Shown here in pieces: positions 43,579 through 52,765 of a DNA stretch of 64,000 nucleotides. Source of the stretch: Chryseobacterium paridis (lineage in GTDB: Bacteria; Bacteroidota; Bacteroidia; Flavobacteriales; Weeksellaceae); the NCBI RefSeq assembly GCF_016595215.1, contig NZ_JAENHK010000010.1, forward strand, positions 2,217,390 through 2,281,389, given 5' to 3'. The notes beneath the pieces are model-generated. The model was given only the letters and a program-made list of their open reading frames with translations. It was not told where the DNA came from and did not search any database. Numbering within the stretch: the stretch's first letter is position 1; every line of letters starts with the position of its first letter. The translations under genes were made by a program, and so were the position numbers.

Positions 43579-46500
43579 TTAAAAATTAACTTTTACATTG
43601 AACGAAATGTTTCTTGTTGCCGGCATCGGACCAGATTGATACCCTTGAATATTACCAGAAGATAATCCTGCTTCCGGATCTGAATATGGTAAATTTTTAT
43701 GCATAATCCAAAGATTATTCCCTATCAAACTTACAGACATTCCTTGTATAAATTTTGAATTAAAAAAGTCTTTATCAAACCTATAAGTAATTGATACTTC
43801 TCTAAGCTTTATAAAACTTGCATCGTACACGTATGCAGCTCCCGGAAGATCGGTTCCTAATACCTGGCTCGATTGTGATCTATCTAATCTAATTGTATTT
43901 GGAATATACGATCCTGGATTATTTGGATCTTGCATTACTCCAGGTAAAATCACACCACCACCATTCGCCAAAGTATTTCGAATAGGATTACCTAAATCAT
44001 TTATGCCTACGGAATCAGGATAAACCCCTGTTCCATATCCATAGAACTGATCTAGTGAATATACCTTACCTCCTTTTTTCCAGTCAATTAAAAAGCTTAA
44101 AGACAAATTCTTGTAAGTAACAGTATTACTCAAACCAGCAGTCCATTTTGCTTGAAAACTTCCTTGATTATATGTTGGTGTATCAGTTACTAAATAGGCT
44201 CCATTTGCACCAACAATAGGCTGTCCATTTGAATCTCTCACATAATCGGAAGTCCAGATTGATCCATAATCTCCATTTAAAGGAGCATTAATACTTACAC
44301 CACCCTGTGACCTACCTATTGTTATATTTTCAATTCCTGGACTAAGTGCTGTAACTTTTGTCCATGGATTCGACCAGTTTAAATTAAGATCCCATGAAAA
44401 ATTACTTGTTTTAATTGGTGTCGCATTAATGGATACTTCGAAACCTTTTGTCGTTAGTTCTCCTGCATTTTGAGTTTTAGCAATAGCTCCGTTCGCAAAA
44501 GACACTGGCAAAGGTAAAATCTGATCGAAGGCCTTATTACGGAACCATGCAACATCAAAGCCTAGACGATTTTTAAACATTCTTGTCTCAATCCCGAATT
44601 CTATATTTTTCAGACTTTGAGATCTTAATTCAAAATTTCTTAATGTTGTATTGTATGCATAAACAGGTATATCTCCATAAGAAGGCTGGCTGAAATATCT
44701 ATTCAGTAATTGATCAGCTTGAGTATCTGAACCCACCTCAGCGTAAGCAGCTCGAATCTTACCAAAGTTAAGCCATTTAGCATTAATGAGATTAGAAAAC
44801 ACAACACTGGCAGATAATGATGGATACCAGTACACTGCATCATTTTCAGGTAATGCCGTAGACTGATCTCTTCTGTATGTTCCCTCTAAATAATAGGTAT
44901 TTTTATAGCCTAATGAAATCTGAGCAAAAGCACCATAAACGTATTTAGAAATATCTGAAATTAAAGGTCTAACCGGAGAAGATGCTGAATTGGCAATTGT
45001 ATAAATACCTGGGATATACAATCCTCCTGAAGTTGATTGTTGATTAGAATAAACTTTCTGAACGTTAATATTTCCTCCTAACAATGCATTAATATTGAAA
45101 TCGTCAGTAATATTCTTTTTGTAAGTACCTATGAAATCATAATTGGTTTCAGAAAATTTATACTGACTTGTAGCATAACCTGAAGGTTGATCGACAGTTC
45201 CATTTAGCCCAAAATCATTTCCTATATAAGAACCTACTGCTTTTCTCTCTTCCGTTGTCATCGTATAGCCATCTCTACCCATACGGAATAATAAATTAAT
45301 ATCCTTATTAACATCATAATTTAAGCTAAAGTTCCCAGCAAACCTATCCCTTGAATCATTCTGGTAGTTTTGATATCGCTGAAAGTAAGGATTATCCCAA
45401 AAAGCAGGCGTTAAATCCGTAACACCTTTCATATTCCAGGTATAATTTTTATACGATCCCATATAAAGATTCCTCAAATCATATATATCAACATTTGTTG
45501 GCCACCATTGTCTGAAATTGGTCATAATATTATCATTATAACCAGTAGAATTACGGCCTATTGTTTTTTGCGTTACAAAATTTGCATAAAAATTGGCGGT
45601 TAATTTATCTGTAAGTTTGTATGAAGCATTTCCACTAAAGTTATTCTTTATCAATGAACTATTAGGCATAATATCCGTTGCATCAGTATTTGCATAACTC
45701 AATCGATACGTTGATTTATCGTCACCCCCACTAAAAGACAATGTATTTACATAGTTGGTTCCGGTATTAAAAAATTTAATCGGGCCATTTTTTGCCATTT
45801 GCCAAGGTGTTCTTTGCCCCTCAGTTGGAGAACCTGGTATAAATGCACCATATTGCCAAACCATTGAACCGTCATATGCTGATCCATATGAAGCATCATT
45901 TCCGAAGACTACTCTTGGACTTCCTTGATATAAAGCACTGCTAAAACTATTGCCTGTATACCCTTGTCCATATTGCGTCTGATATTTAGGGAATGTAGAT
46001 CTATCAATCGTTGACATAGTAATGGAACTTGAAAACTCCATTCCAATTCCTTCCTTATTTTTCTTTCCCCTTTTAGTTGTGATAATAATAGCTCCATTTT
46101 GAGCTCTGGATCCATACAAGGCAGTCGCAGCAGCCCCTTTTAGGACATTTAAAGTTTCGATATCATTTGGATTGATGTCTGCAACAGAGCTCCCGTAATC
46201 ATACCCACCACCACCAGTAGCCTGGTTGGCTGTATTTATATTTTTATTCAAAATTGGAACTCCATCCACGACAAAGAGAGCCTGATTGTCTCCTAACAAT
46301 GATTTATATCCCCTGGTAACAACATTTATAGATCCTCCAAAGTTTGTACTCTGTTTAATCTCTAAACCCGCTACTTTACCAGATAAATTGTTTAGGAAGT
46401 TAGTAGTAGGATTCTTATTGACTGCGTCTCCTTTTACTTCTTGGGTAGCATAACCAAGAGATTTTTTCTCTCTTTTAATACCGAGGGCAGTTACGACAAC

Positions 46501-46611
46501 TCCTTCGATATCTTGCGTTCTTACGGTATCACTTTTCTTTTGCTGCGCATTGGCTACAGCCAGTGAAGAAGACAATACTATGATAAGTACACCTGATGTT
46601 ATTTTCTTCAT
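43579..46611 (-). CDS. SusC/RagA-family TonB-linked outer-membrane transporter, pair 3
   Basis: The 1010-residue protein begins MKKITSGVLIIVLSSSLAVA (signal) and then has the TonB box IEGVVVTALGIKREKKSLG; again no N-terminal extension. Plug motifs include VVTRGYKSLLGDNQALFVVDG and ETLNVLKGAAATALYGSRAQNG. The barrel has FRQWWPTNVDIYDL and the end is SFNVKVNF. It is close to pairs 1 and 2 in signal peptide, plug and promoter, so the three look like products of tandem duplication. First gene of its operon. Confidence 0.94.
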   Translation of the reverse strand: MKKITSGVLIIVLSSSLAVANAQQKKSDTVRTQDIEGVVVTALGIKREKKSLGYATQEVKGDAVNKNPTTNFLNNLSGKVAGLEIKQSTNFGGSINVVTRGYKSLLGDNQALFVVDGVPILNKNINTANQATGGGGYDYGSSVADINPNDIETLNVLKGAAATALYGSRAQNGAIIITTKRGKKNKEGIGMEFSSSITMSTIDRSTFPKYQTQYGQGYTGNSFSSALYQGSPRVVFGNDASYGSAYDGSMVWQYGAFIPGSPTEGQRTPWQMAKNGPIKFFNTGTNYVNTLSFSGGDDKSTYRLSYANTDATDIMPNSSLIKNNFSGNASYKLTDKLTANFYANFVTQKTIGRNSTGYNDNIMTNFRQWWPTNVDIYDLRNLYMGSYKNYTWNMKGVTDLTPAFWDNPYFQRYQNYQNDSRDRFAGNFSLNYDVNKDINLLFRMGRDGYTMTTEERKAVGSYIGNDFGLNGTVDQPSGYATSQYKFSETNYDFIGTYKKNITDDFNINALLGGNINVQKVYSNQQSTSGGLYIPGIYTIANSASSPVRPLISDISKYVYGAFAQISLGYKNTYYLEGTYRRDQSTALPENDAVYWYPSLSASVVFSNLINAKWLNFGKIRAAYAEVGSDTQADQLLNRYFSQPSYGDIPVYAYNTTLRNFELRSQSLKNIEFGIETRMFKNRLGFDVAWFRNKAFDQILPLPVSFANGAIAKTQNAGELTTKGFEVSINATPIKTSNFSWDLNLNWSNPWTKVTALSPGIENITIGRSQGGVSINAPLNGDYGSIWTSDYVRDSNGQPIVGANGAYLVTDTPTYNQGSFQAKWTAGLSNTVTYKNLSLSFLIDWKKGGKVYSLDQFYGYGTGVYPDSVGINDLGNPIRNTLANGGGVILPGVMQDPNNPGSYIPNTIRLDRSQSSQVLGTDLPGAAYVYDASFIKLREVSITYRFDKDFFNSKFIQGMSVSLIGNNLWIMHKNLPYSDPEAGLSSGNIQGYQSGPMPATRNISFNVKVNF

Positions 46612-46634
46612 ATCAAATTAATTTTGTAATTCTA

Positions 46635-46688
46635 CAAATTTGTAAAACTTTATTAACAAGACAAAAGAAAATCTTAAAAAATTAACAA
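46635..46688 (-). promoter_or_regulatory. Conserved SusC promoter block, pair 3
   Basis: Minus strand: TTGTTAATTT (46688-46679), 12 nt, TTTTG (46666-46662), 19-nt spacer with TTAATAAAGTTTTA, CAAATTTG (46642-46635), 23 nt to the ATG. Confidence 0.72.
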
Positions 46689-47061
46689 TTATTCAACAAA
46701 AAATAAAATAATCATTAAATAATTTAACAATTTTTGTTAAAATCAAAATATTTAACAATAAAAAATACACTAAAAAGTGATTTATTTGAGAAATAAACAT
46801 TAGTCTATAAAAATGATATATTTAAATCACAATGAAATGATATAAATTTTCACAATATACCCTAAACAGCATTTACTTATTGAATATCAGATGCTTAAAT
46901 ATTTGATTCAACCTTAATCCTACAATAGCGTAGGATATTTAAAATCTTAATCATATTAAATTTGTTACACATAAACTATGTCAAGCATATTATTTTTTTC
47001 CCCTTCAGCTTCTTCTATTATTATAAATTATCAGAAAATTGAATGAGTTTGAACATAAAAA
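46689..47061. other. AT-rich spacer between SusCD pairs 3 and 4
   Basis: No gene seen. It contains a 7-bp hairpin ATCCTAC/GTAGGAT (46917-46923 with 46930-46936) followed by a plus-strand TAAATTTG (46957-46964). A short plus-strand transcript to the hairpin at 47062-47084 is conceivable, but no -33 box supports it. Confidence 0.4.
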
Positions 47062-47084
47062 AAAACCGCCACAAAGGCGGTTTT
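47062..47084 (-). terminator. Terminator of SusCD pair 4
   Basis: A 9-bp stem AAAACCGCC/GGCGGTTTT (47062-47070 with 47076-47084) with long A run, giving a U tract on the minus strand. The stem is identical to the pair 1 terminator. Confidence 0.88.
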
Positions 47085-47107
47085 AAATATATTAAAAAGT
47101 TCCGAAA

Positions 47108-48784
47108 TTAATTTTGATTCCAGAAAGGCGTGTATTGATTTTTGACAAAAACCTGAGCACTACTAATATTAGGAACGTGCGCAGAATTTGCCGCATATTC
47201 GGAAAACGGATATACTAATCTATATGGCTTATTAGGATACTGAGCAGTGGTAGCCATAGGTGTATATGGGTATCCAGTTCTATTGTATTCTATAAACATT
47301 TCAGTAGGATTAATATTCGTTAAAGCAATCCATTTTTGTGTCATAATAGCCTCTAATTTTTGTGCATCACTACCAATCCATCCCAATCCAGGTCTGGTAT
47401 TAATACCATTAACAGTAGAACTACCTGTTAAATAAATTGCCATCTGCGTGGTATTCGCACCTAGCCAAGCTGCATTTGCGGTTATTGCTTTCGTAAACTT
47501 TGTCTGACCATCTATTGCATTAAACATAGCTGGCCAGCGAAGAGCTGCTTCAGCTTGCAGTAAATCACTCTCTGCTATTGAAAAAAGAGACCCTCCTCTT
47601 GTATTATTATTATTAATTATTGTAGGCCATGAAGTTGTATTAGCAGAAGTAAAGTTACCTATTCCCATTTTAGAAGTATTAACATTAGTAACAGGCACTC
47701 CAGCTTGCCCAGGAATATTTCCTTGTCTAATCCCTTTCAGACCATTAAATGTATTTCCATTGGCGTCAACAGAGGATACTAATGTAAATAACCTGCTTCT
47801 TCTAGGATCTTTGAGATCCGTAAATTTTGCATAATTACTACTATTCAAAATAGCATTTCCTTCCAGTGCATTAGCCATATGTTCGGAGACTACTATAAAG
47901 CTATAATTTTGCACTGAAGTATTTGCCGAAGTCCTAGCCCAAGTAAGAACATAAGGATTCATCTGATCATCATTTCCAGCAGAGTATCCAGGATTAACAG
48001 TCACCTCTTCTGTATCAATAAACGAACCAAGAGTACCACCTGAAGTTCTCGTAGCAAGCGCTTGTAATTTTTGATTTCTGTAAGTCTGTAAATCACCTGT
48101 AACATTAGACATTCTTATCAAAAGTCTCAACATTAAAGTATTAGAAAATGATTTCCATTTAGCCATATTCCCTTTAAATACAATATCAGGAGCTTCTATT
48201 GATAAGGCATCTGGATGAGCAGCATCCATCAAAGCATTAGCTTCTTCTAATTTAGAGATTAAGCTTTTATAGATATCAGTATCATTATCATAAGCAGGGG
48301 AAGTATTCACCTGTCCTTTAAACGCTTCACTGTATGGAGCATCTCCATATAGATCCACAATATACTGCATGTAATATGCTTTCATAATCTTAGCAACAGC
48401 AATATAATTATCTTGTTTATGACTAGGATTCGCGAATTTTTCTATTTGATCAAAATTAGCAATCCTAGGATACAATCCCCATATCCCAGTATAAAAAGTA
48501 TTATCTACACTGTTAAGGTTAAATTCTCTCTGAAAAGGACTTGTAAATGTATATGCATTTCCAGCCCAGCTGTTCATCATCAAATTACCAAACTGTACCA
48601 TTGTACCCGCCTGTGTTCTATAAGCAGAAGCGATAGCACCCGGAAGCATAAGTTCTGGAGTAATATCTTCCGCTTGAATTGCATTCGGATTGTCATTGAC
48701 GTCCAAATAATCATTGGAACAAGAGGTTGCTGTAAGACCTAATGCTGCAACTAAAAGTATTGTTAAAAATTTATTATTCTTCAT
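47108..48784 (-). CDS. SusD/RagB-family nutrient-binding lipoprotein, pair 4
   Basis: The 558-residue lipoprotein has lipobox LTATSC (Cys22) and the start SNDYLDVNDNPNAIQ, common in SusD-like_2 proteins. It is about 80 residues longer than the SusD proteins of pairs 1-3 and lacks their TKLFWDKF end (it ends YTPFWNQN), so it is a more distant relative. It keeps the scaffold motif AKIMKAYYMQYIVDLYGDAPYSEAF. It is 12 bp downstream of its SusC. It may take a larger or different ligand; this cannot be read from the sequence. Confidence 0.92.
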   Translation of the reverse strand: MKNNKFLTILLVAALGLTATSCSNDYLDVNDNPNAIQAEDITPELMLPGAIASAYRTQAGTMVQFGNLMMNSWAGNAYTFTSPFQREFNLNSVDNTFYTGIWGLYPRIANFDQIEKFANPSHKQDNYIAVAKIMKAYYMQYIVDLYGDAPYSEAFKGQVNTSPAYDNDTDIYKSLISKLEEANALMDAAHPDALSIEAPDIVFKGNMAKWKSFSNTLMLRLLIRMSNVTGDLQTYRNQKLQALATRTSGGTLGSFIDTEEVTVNPGYSAGNDDQMNPYVLTWARTSANTSVQNYSFIVVSEHMANALEGNAILNSSNYAKFTDLKDPRRSRLFTLVSSVDANGNTFNGLKGIRQGNIPGQAGVPVTNVNTSKMGIGNFTSANTTSWPTIINNNNTRGGSLFSIAESDLLQAEAALRWPAMFNAIDGQTKFTKAITANAAWLGANTTQMAIYLTGSSTVNGINTRPGLGWIGSDAQKLEAIMTQKWIALTNINPTEMFIEYNRTGYPYTPMATTAQYPNKPYRLVYPFSEYAANSAHVPNISSAQVFVKNQYTPFWNQN

Positions 48785-48796
48785 GTTTGTTCAAAA

Positions 48797-51793
48797 TTAA
48801 AAAGTTACATTTAGGTTAAAACCAAAATTTCTTATACTAGGGTACTGCCCATTAGTAGCTATACCTGCAGCATTCCCGTTTGTTGAAGCCGTTTCAGGAT
48901 CCGAATAATTCCTATTGTCTTTAGCATAAATAAAGAATGGATTCCTTGCATAAACACCGATTGATAGAGAATTAACAAACGTGTTGCTCAAGATTGATTT
49001 CGGAAGATCATAACTTAAGGCAATTTCTCTTACTTTTAACGCTGTCCCATCAACAACAAACTCTTCTCCAACAGACCTGTATGGTCCTGTGAAATATGCA
49101 TTTACACCAGTATATGAAGCATCATTCCCTACAGGTGTAGTGTTAGGAACATATTGTCCATTCACTAATTGAACAGAATTTGGAACTACATACCCTTTTG
49201 ATCTGTCAAAATCAGCTGTCTTTTCCGATGAACCCATACTTCCTAATAATGACTTGTTGAAAGCAACAAAACTATTTCCAGTTCTATAGTCAGCCACTGC
49301 ACTCAAGGTTATTCCTTTAAATTTGAATGAAGTACTGAATCCTAAAATGTAATCAGGATTTACTTTGCCTAACACTTCAAAAGTAGAAGTTGCTAAAGGA
49401 GTACCATTTGCATTCACAATGATATTTCCATTAGGATCTCTTTGGTATTTAGTTCCTTTAATCACAGGAAAATTCTCTCCTTTTACAGCAAAAATACCAA
49501 CACCAGGAGTTCCATAACTTGATAGAGCCACTTCATCGGCACCATCAGCTAATCCTAAGATCTTAGTTTCATATGTAGTATAAGACCCTCTTACTTTCCA
49601 TTCAAAGTCTTTTGTTTTAAATGGCGTAAAGCCTAGATCCAATTCCAATCCCTGGTTTCTGCTATTCCCTATATTATCCTGAAATGCAATAATACCAGAA
49701 GCCAAAGAAGTTGTAATGGTTGTAATTAAGTTATCTGTATCATTTCTATATACGGAACCATCAAAAGTAATACGATCATTAAACAACCCTAAAGACAATG
49801 TTGCTTCTTTTGACTTAAGGAATTCCGGTTGAATACCTTGGTTATATAAAGTCGTAGCAGGTAAATAAGATGATAAATTATTAAAAGGAAATCCAACCGG
49901 GAAATTCCCGATACGATCCAATCCATAAACAGGTACCGTTCCTGCATTACCTACTTTACTGTAAGACAAACTCACTTTAGCATAGTTTAACACCTTTCCT
50001 TTAAGGGATTCAAATGCTTTAGTAGGAATAAATGATGCCCCAAAAGAATAATATGGATACCCCTTGTTACTGAATCCTAATTTTTCTTTATTAGGACCTA
50101 CCGGATTTTGACTTAAAACAGAGTTTTTTTCAAATCTGAAAGTCGAATTGAAATATAAAAAATCTTTATACCCTAAATCTAAGTTAGCAAACCAGGCATA
50201 AGACCTTTGTTGACTTTTACTGTTATCAAGGTTATAAAATTTATCCGGCTGCAATACGTTATTAATATTGTACCAACCAGGAACCTGTAAATTCTTACCC
50301 CCAACAGAAGTTACTGAAGAAGAAGTATCCTGGATATTATGACCAACATTCACTTTCAAGTTCAAATCATTGGTAAGATCATAATTAAAATTAGCCATTA
50401 AATCACCATAATATCTAAAGCTAGATGCAACACTTTTATGATATTCAGAAACAACAGGCTCAGGACCATAGTCTGTAGGAGTAGTATGATCAATAGGAGT
50501 TCCTGTTCCATCATATATCCTATCATAAGCAAAATCATTCAAATGACTTTCTGAGATAGTTGATCCCATTACTGCTGTTCCCGCATATGTGAAGGATATA
50601 TGATCATTCAACTTGTATTCTAAATTAATCAAACCAGAAAACGTTCTGTCTTTCACATCCGATCTATCGTTTTCAATCGTCCAATATGGATTGGTTGCAT
50701 ATATCGTGTAACTTGCATCTGGTAAAGCATTTCTAAACTGTCTTACATCCACATTAGTAGGAGTTTGTATTAACTGTCCATATAAGTCAGAAGAAGTTGT
50801 TGACGTTTTCAAATCCAAATAGTTGATGTTACCATCAATTCTAAACTTACCAAGTTGTTTACCTGCCTTAAAAATAAAGTTATTTCTTTTTAGGTTATCA
50901 CGATCTACAACAAAATCGTTTTGCGCCCTGTTAAAAGATAAGAAAGCATAAGAATCCGGCCCCCCTGCATTAACAGACACTCCATTCTGGATAAGTACAC
51001 CTGTTTTAAAGAACTTTCCAATATGATTATTCTTTGGACTAAATGTTTCAGTTTTCCAAACATTATTAGCATCCGGCATACCCACTATTAAACTTTGACC
51101 TCCTAACGCCGATGAATACGCAGGACCCCAGTTAGAGTTCTCATAAGGAGTCCAGTTAGTACCATTATAATCAGTGGTATCAAATGTATCACCAGGATAC
51201 CCTTGACCATATTGTTTTTGATAAATAGGCAATTTAAAAACAGAAGAAAAATCTACCGAATTCGTCAGACTAAACTGAAGTCTTTCTGATTTACTCCCTC
51301 TTTTTGTAGTAACTACAATAACTCCATTACTCCCCTTTTCACCATAAAGAGCCGCTCCTTGCATCCCTTTAATGATGTTCATGTTATCAATAATTTCTGG
51401 AGGTAAATTTTGTAAAATACCAAGAGTAGAAATTACACCATCGATAACAACCAATGCCTGGTTATTACCAGAAATTGATCTAGGCCCTCTTAAAACAACT
51501 CTTGTTGTAGAGTTTACTGAATTATTCGTTGTATTAATTTGCAAACCAGATACCTTACCTGTAAGAGACTGAATAGCATTTGGGTTATTGGCCTGAGTAA
51601 TTTCTGCGTTATTTACAACTTGGTTAGCAGATGTAATTGCATCTTGTCTCTTTTTCAAACCAAGAGCACCAGTTACAACTACCTCACGTATGTCCTGTGT
51701 TCTTATAGTGTCGCTTTGCGTTTTTTGCGCATTTACAACCATAAAAGAGGAAGTCAGAACTATAGCAAGAACACTTGTAGTTAATTTCTTCAT
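48797..51793 (-). CDS. SusC/RagA-family TonB-linked outer-membrane transporter, pair 4
   Basis: The 998-residue protein begins MKKLTTSVLAIVLTSSFMVV (signal) and has TonB box REVVVTGALGLKKRQDAI, different from the other three, with no N-terminal extension. Plug motifs are VVLRGPRSISGNNQALVVIDG and MNIIKGMQGAALYGEKGSNGVI. It lacks the RQWW motif of pairs 1-3. It ends in FGFNLNVTF. ATG at 51793 is used; the 11-codon upstream extension overlaps the promoter. This pair is the oldest or an independently acquired member of the array. First gene of its operon. Confidence 0.94.
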   Translation of the reverse strand: MKKLTTSVLAIVLTSSFMVVNAQKTQSDTIRTQDIREVVVTGALGLKKRQDAITSANQVVNNAEITQANNPNAIQSLTGKVSGLQINTTNNSVNSTTRVVLRGPRSISGNNQALVVIDGVISTLGILQNLPPEIIDNMNIIKGMQGAALYGEKGSNGVIVVTTKRGSKSERLQFSLTNSVDFSSVFKLPIYQKQYGQGYPGDTFDTTDYNGTNWTPYENSNWGPAYSSALGGQSLIVGMPDANNVWKTETFSPKNNHIGKFFKTGVLIQNGVSVNAGGPDSYAFLSFNRAQNDFVVDRDNLKRNNFIFKAGKQLGKFRIDGNINYLDLKTSTTSSDLYGQLIQTPTNVDVRQFRNALPDASYTIYATNPYWTIENDRSDVKDRTFSGLINLEYKLNDHISFTYAGTAVMGSTISESHLNDFAYDRIYDGTGTPIDHTTPTDYGPEPVVSEYHKSVASSFRYYGDLMANFNYDLTNDLNLKVNVGHNIQDTSSSVTSVGGKNLQVPGWYNINNVLQPDKFYNLDNSKSQQRSYAWFANLDLGYKDFLYFNSTFRFEKNSVLSQNPVGPNKEKLGFSNKGYPYYSFGASFIPTKAFESLKGKVLNYAKVSLSYSKVGNAGTVPVYGLDRIGNFPVGFPFNNLSSYLPATTLYNQGIQPEFLKSKEATLSLGLFNDRITFDGSVYRNDTDNLITTITTSLASGIIAFQDNIGNSRNQGLELDLGFTPFKTKDFEWKVRGSYTTYETKILGLADGADEVALSSYGTPGVGIFAVKGENFPVIKGTKYQRDPNGNIIVNANGTPLATSTFEVLGKVNPDYILGFSTSFKFKGITLSAVADYRTGNSFVAFNKSLLGSMGSSEKTADFDRSKGYVVPNSVQLVNGQYVPNTTPVGNDASYTGVNAYFTGPYRSVGEEFVVDGTALKVREIALSYDLPKSILSNTFVNSLSIGVYARNPFFIYAKDNRNYSDPETASTNGNAAGIATNGQYPSIRNFGFNLNVTF

Positions 51794-51823
51794 ATTTAAA
51801 TTGATTATTTTTTTTATTAAATG

Positions 51824-51855
51824 CAAATATGTAAAACTTTCTTAAAACAACCAAA
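51824..51855 (-). promoter_or_regulatory. Candidate promoter of SusC pair 4
   Basis: Minus strand: TTTG (51855-51852), 20-nt spacer with TTTTAAGAAAGTTTTA, CATATTTG (51831-51824), 30 nt to the ATG. The spacer core AAGAAAGTTTTA matches the pair 2 block, but the upstream TTGTTAATTT motif is missing. Confidence 0.6.
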
Positions 51856-52068
51856 TTAAATGTTAAAAAGATTTAATTTAATGAATCATAGATTAAACAT
51901 AGCATTTATGTTTAAAAATTTAATAATATTTTACACAAAATTAACATATATCACATACTAGTGTTATTTTTTAAATTTAATAAAAAATATACTATACAAC
52001 TATTAATTTCAAACTAACAAGATAAATAAACTAAAAAACTCACATATTAATATAAATATATTTTTATT

Positions 52069-52076
52069 TAATTTTG
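52069..52076 (+). promoter_or_regulatory. Candidate rnhB promoter -7 element
   Basis: TAATTTTG matches TAnnTTTG, 32 bp before the ATG. No -33 TTG at the right distance. The spacer 51856-52068 is AT-rich and shows nothing else. Confidence 0.5.
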
Positions 52077-52108
52077 AGCTCAATTACAGTATTATCTATA
52101 TTATTTCC

Positions 52109-52693
52109 ATGAATTTATTAAAAAGCTGGTCCCAGAACTATATTGAAGCAGGATGCGATGAAGTAGGCAGAGGATGCCTATGCGGACCAGTGGTCGCAGC
52201 TGCTGTAGTCCTGGATGATAACTTTGACCAAAACCTAGTTAACGATTCTAAGAAACTAAACTTTAAAACCAGAATGGATCTGGACAGTTACATCAAAGAC
52301 AATGTTCAGGATTATGCTATTGCCGAATTATCTCCTGATTTTATTGACCTACATAATATACTCAATGCAAGTATCCACGCTATGCATCGAGCATTAGACC
52401 AACTAACAATTAAACCTGAACTTATATTAGTAGACGGAAACAAATTCCATCCTTATAATTACATCCCTCATCAATGCATTATCAAAGGAGATTCGAAAAT
52501 GCTTTCTATTGCAGCAGCTTCTATTCTTGCTAAAAATTATAGAGACAAATTAATGATTCAACTTCACGAAGAATTTCCTCATTATGGATGGGATACGAAT
52601 TTTGGATACGCAACAAAAAAACACCAAGAGGCTCTTGTAAGATTCGGACCAACAAAACACCACAGACAATCTTTCAGACTTAAATATGATTAA
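52109..52693 (+). CDS. rnhB: Ribonuclease HII
   Basis: RNase HII cuts the RNA strand of RNA-DNA hybrids and starts removal of ribonucleotides misincorporated in DNA. The 194-residue product has the family signature CDEVGRGCLCGPVVAAAVV (catalytic Asp17, Glu18), NDSKKLN, LVDGN (third acidic residue) and GDSKMLSIAAASILAKNYRD (fourth). The length is normal. It is a single gene ending at a terminator shared with yidC. Confidence 0.96.
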   Translation: MNLLKSWSQNYIEAGCDEVGRGCLCGPVVAAAVVLDDNFDQNLVNDSKKLNFKTRMDLDSYIKDNVQDYAIAELSPDFIDLHNILNASIHAMHRALDQLTIKPELILVDGNKFHPYNYIPHQCIIKGDSKMLSIAAASILAKNYRDKLMIQLHEEFPHYGWDTNFGYATKKHQEALVRFGPTKHHRQSFRLKYD

Positions 52694-52715
52694 CAGATTG
52701 ACGAGATAAGACAAA

Positions 52716-52747
52716 AAAAGAGGTACAAATTAATTCGTACCTCTTTT
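52716..52747. terminator. Bidirectional terminator between rnhB and yidC
   Basis: A perfect 11-bp stem AAAAGAGGTAC/GTACCTCTTTT (52716-52726 with 52737-52747, 10-nt loop) between convergent genes. Confidence 0.88.
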
Positions 52748-52765
52748 CTCTATTTTATAATAAGA

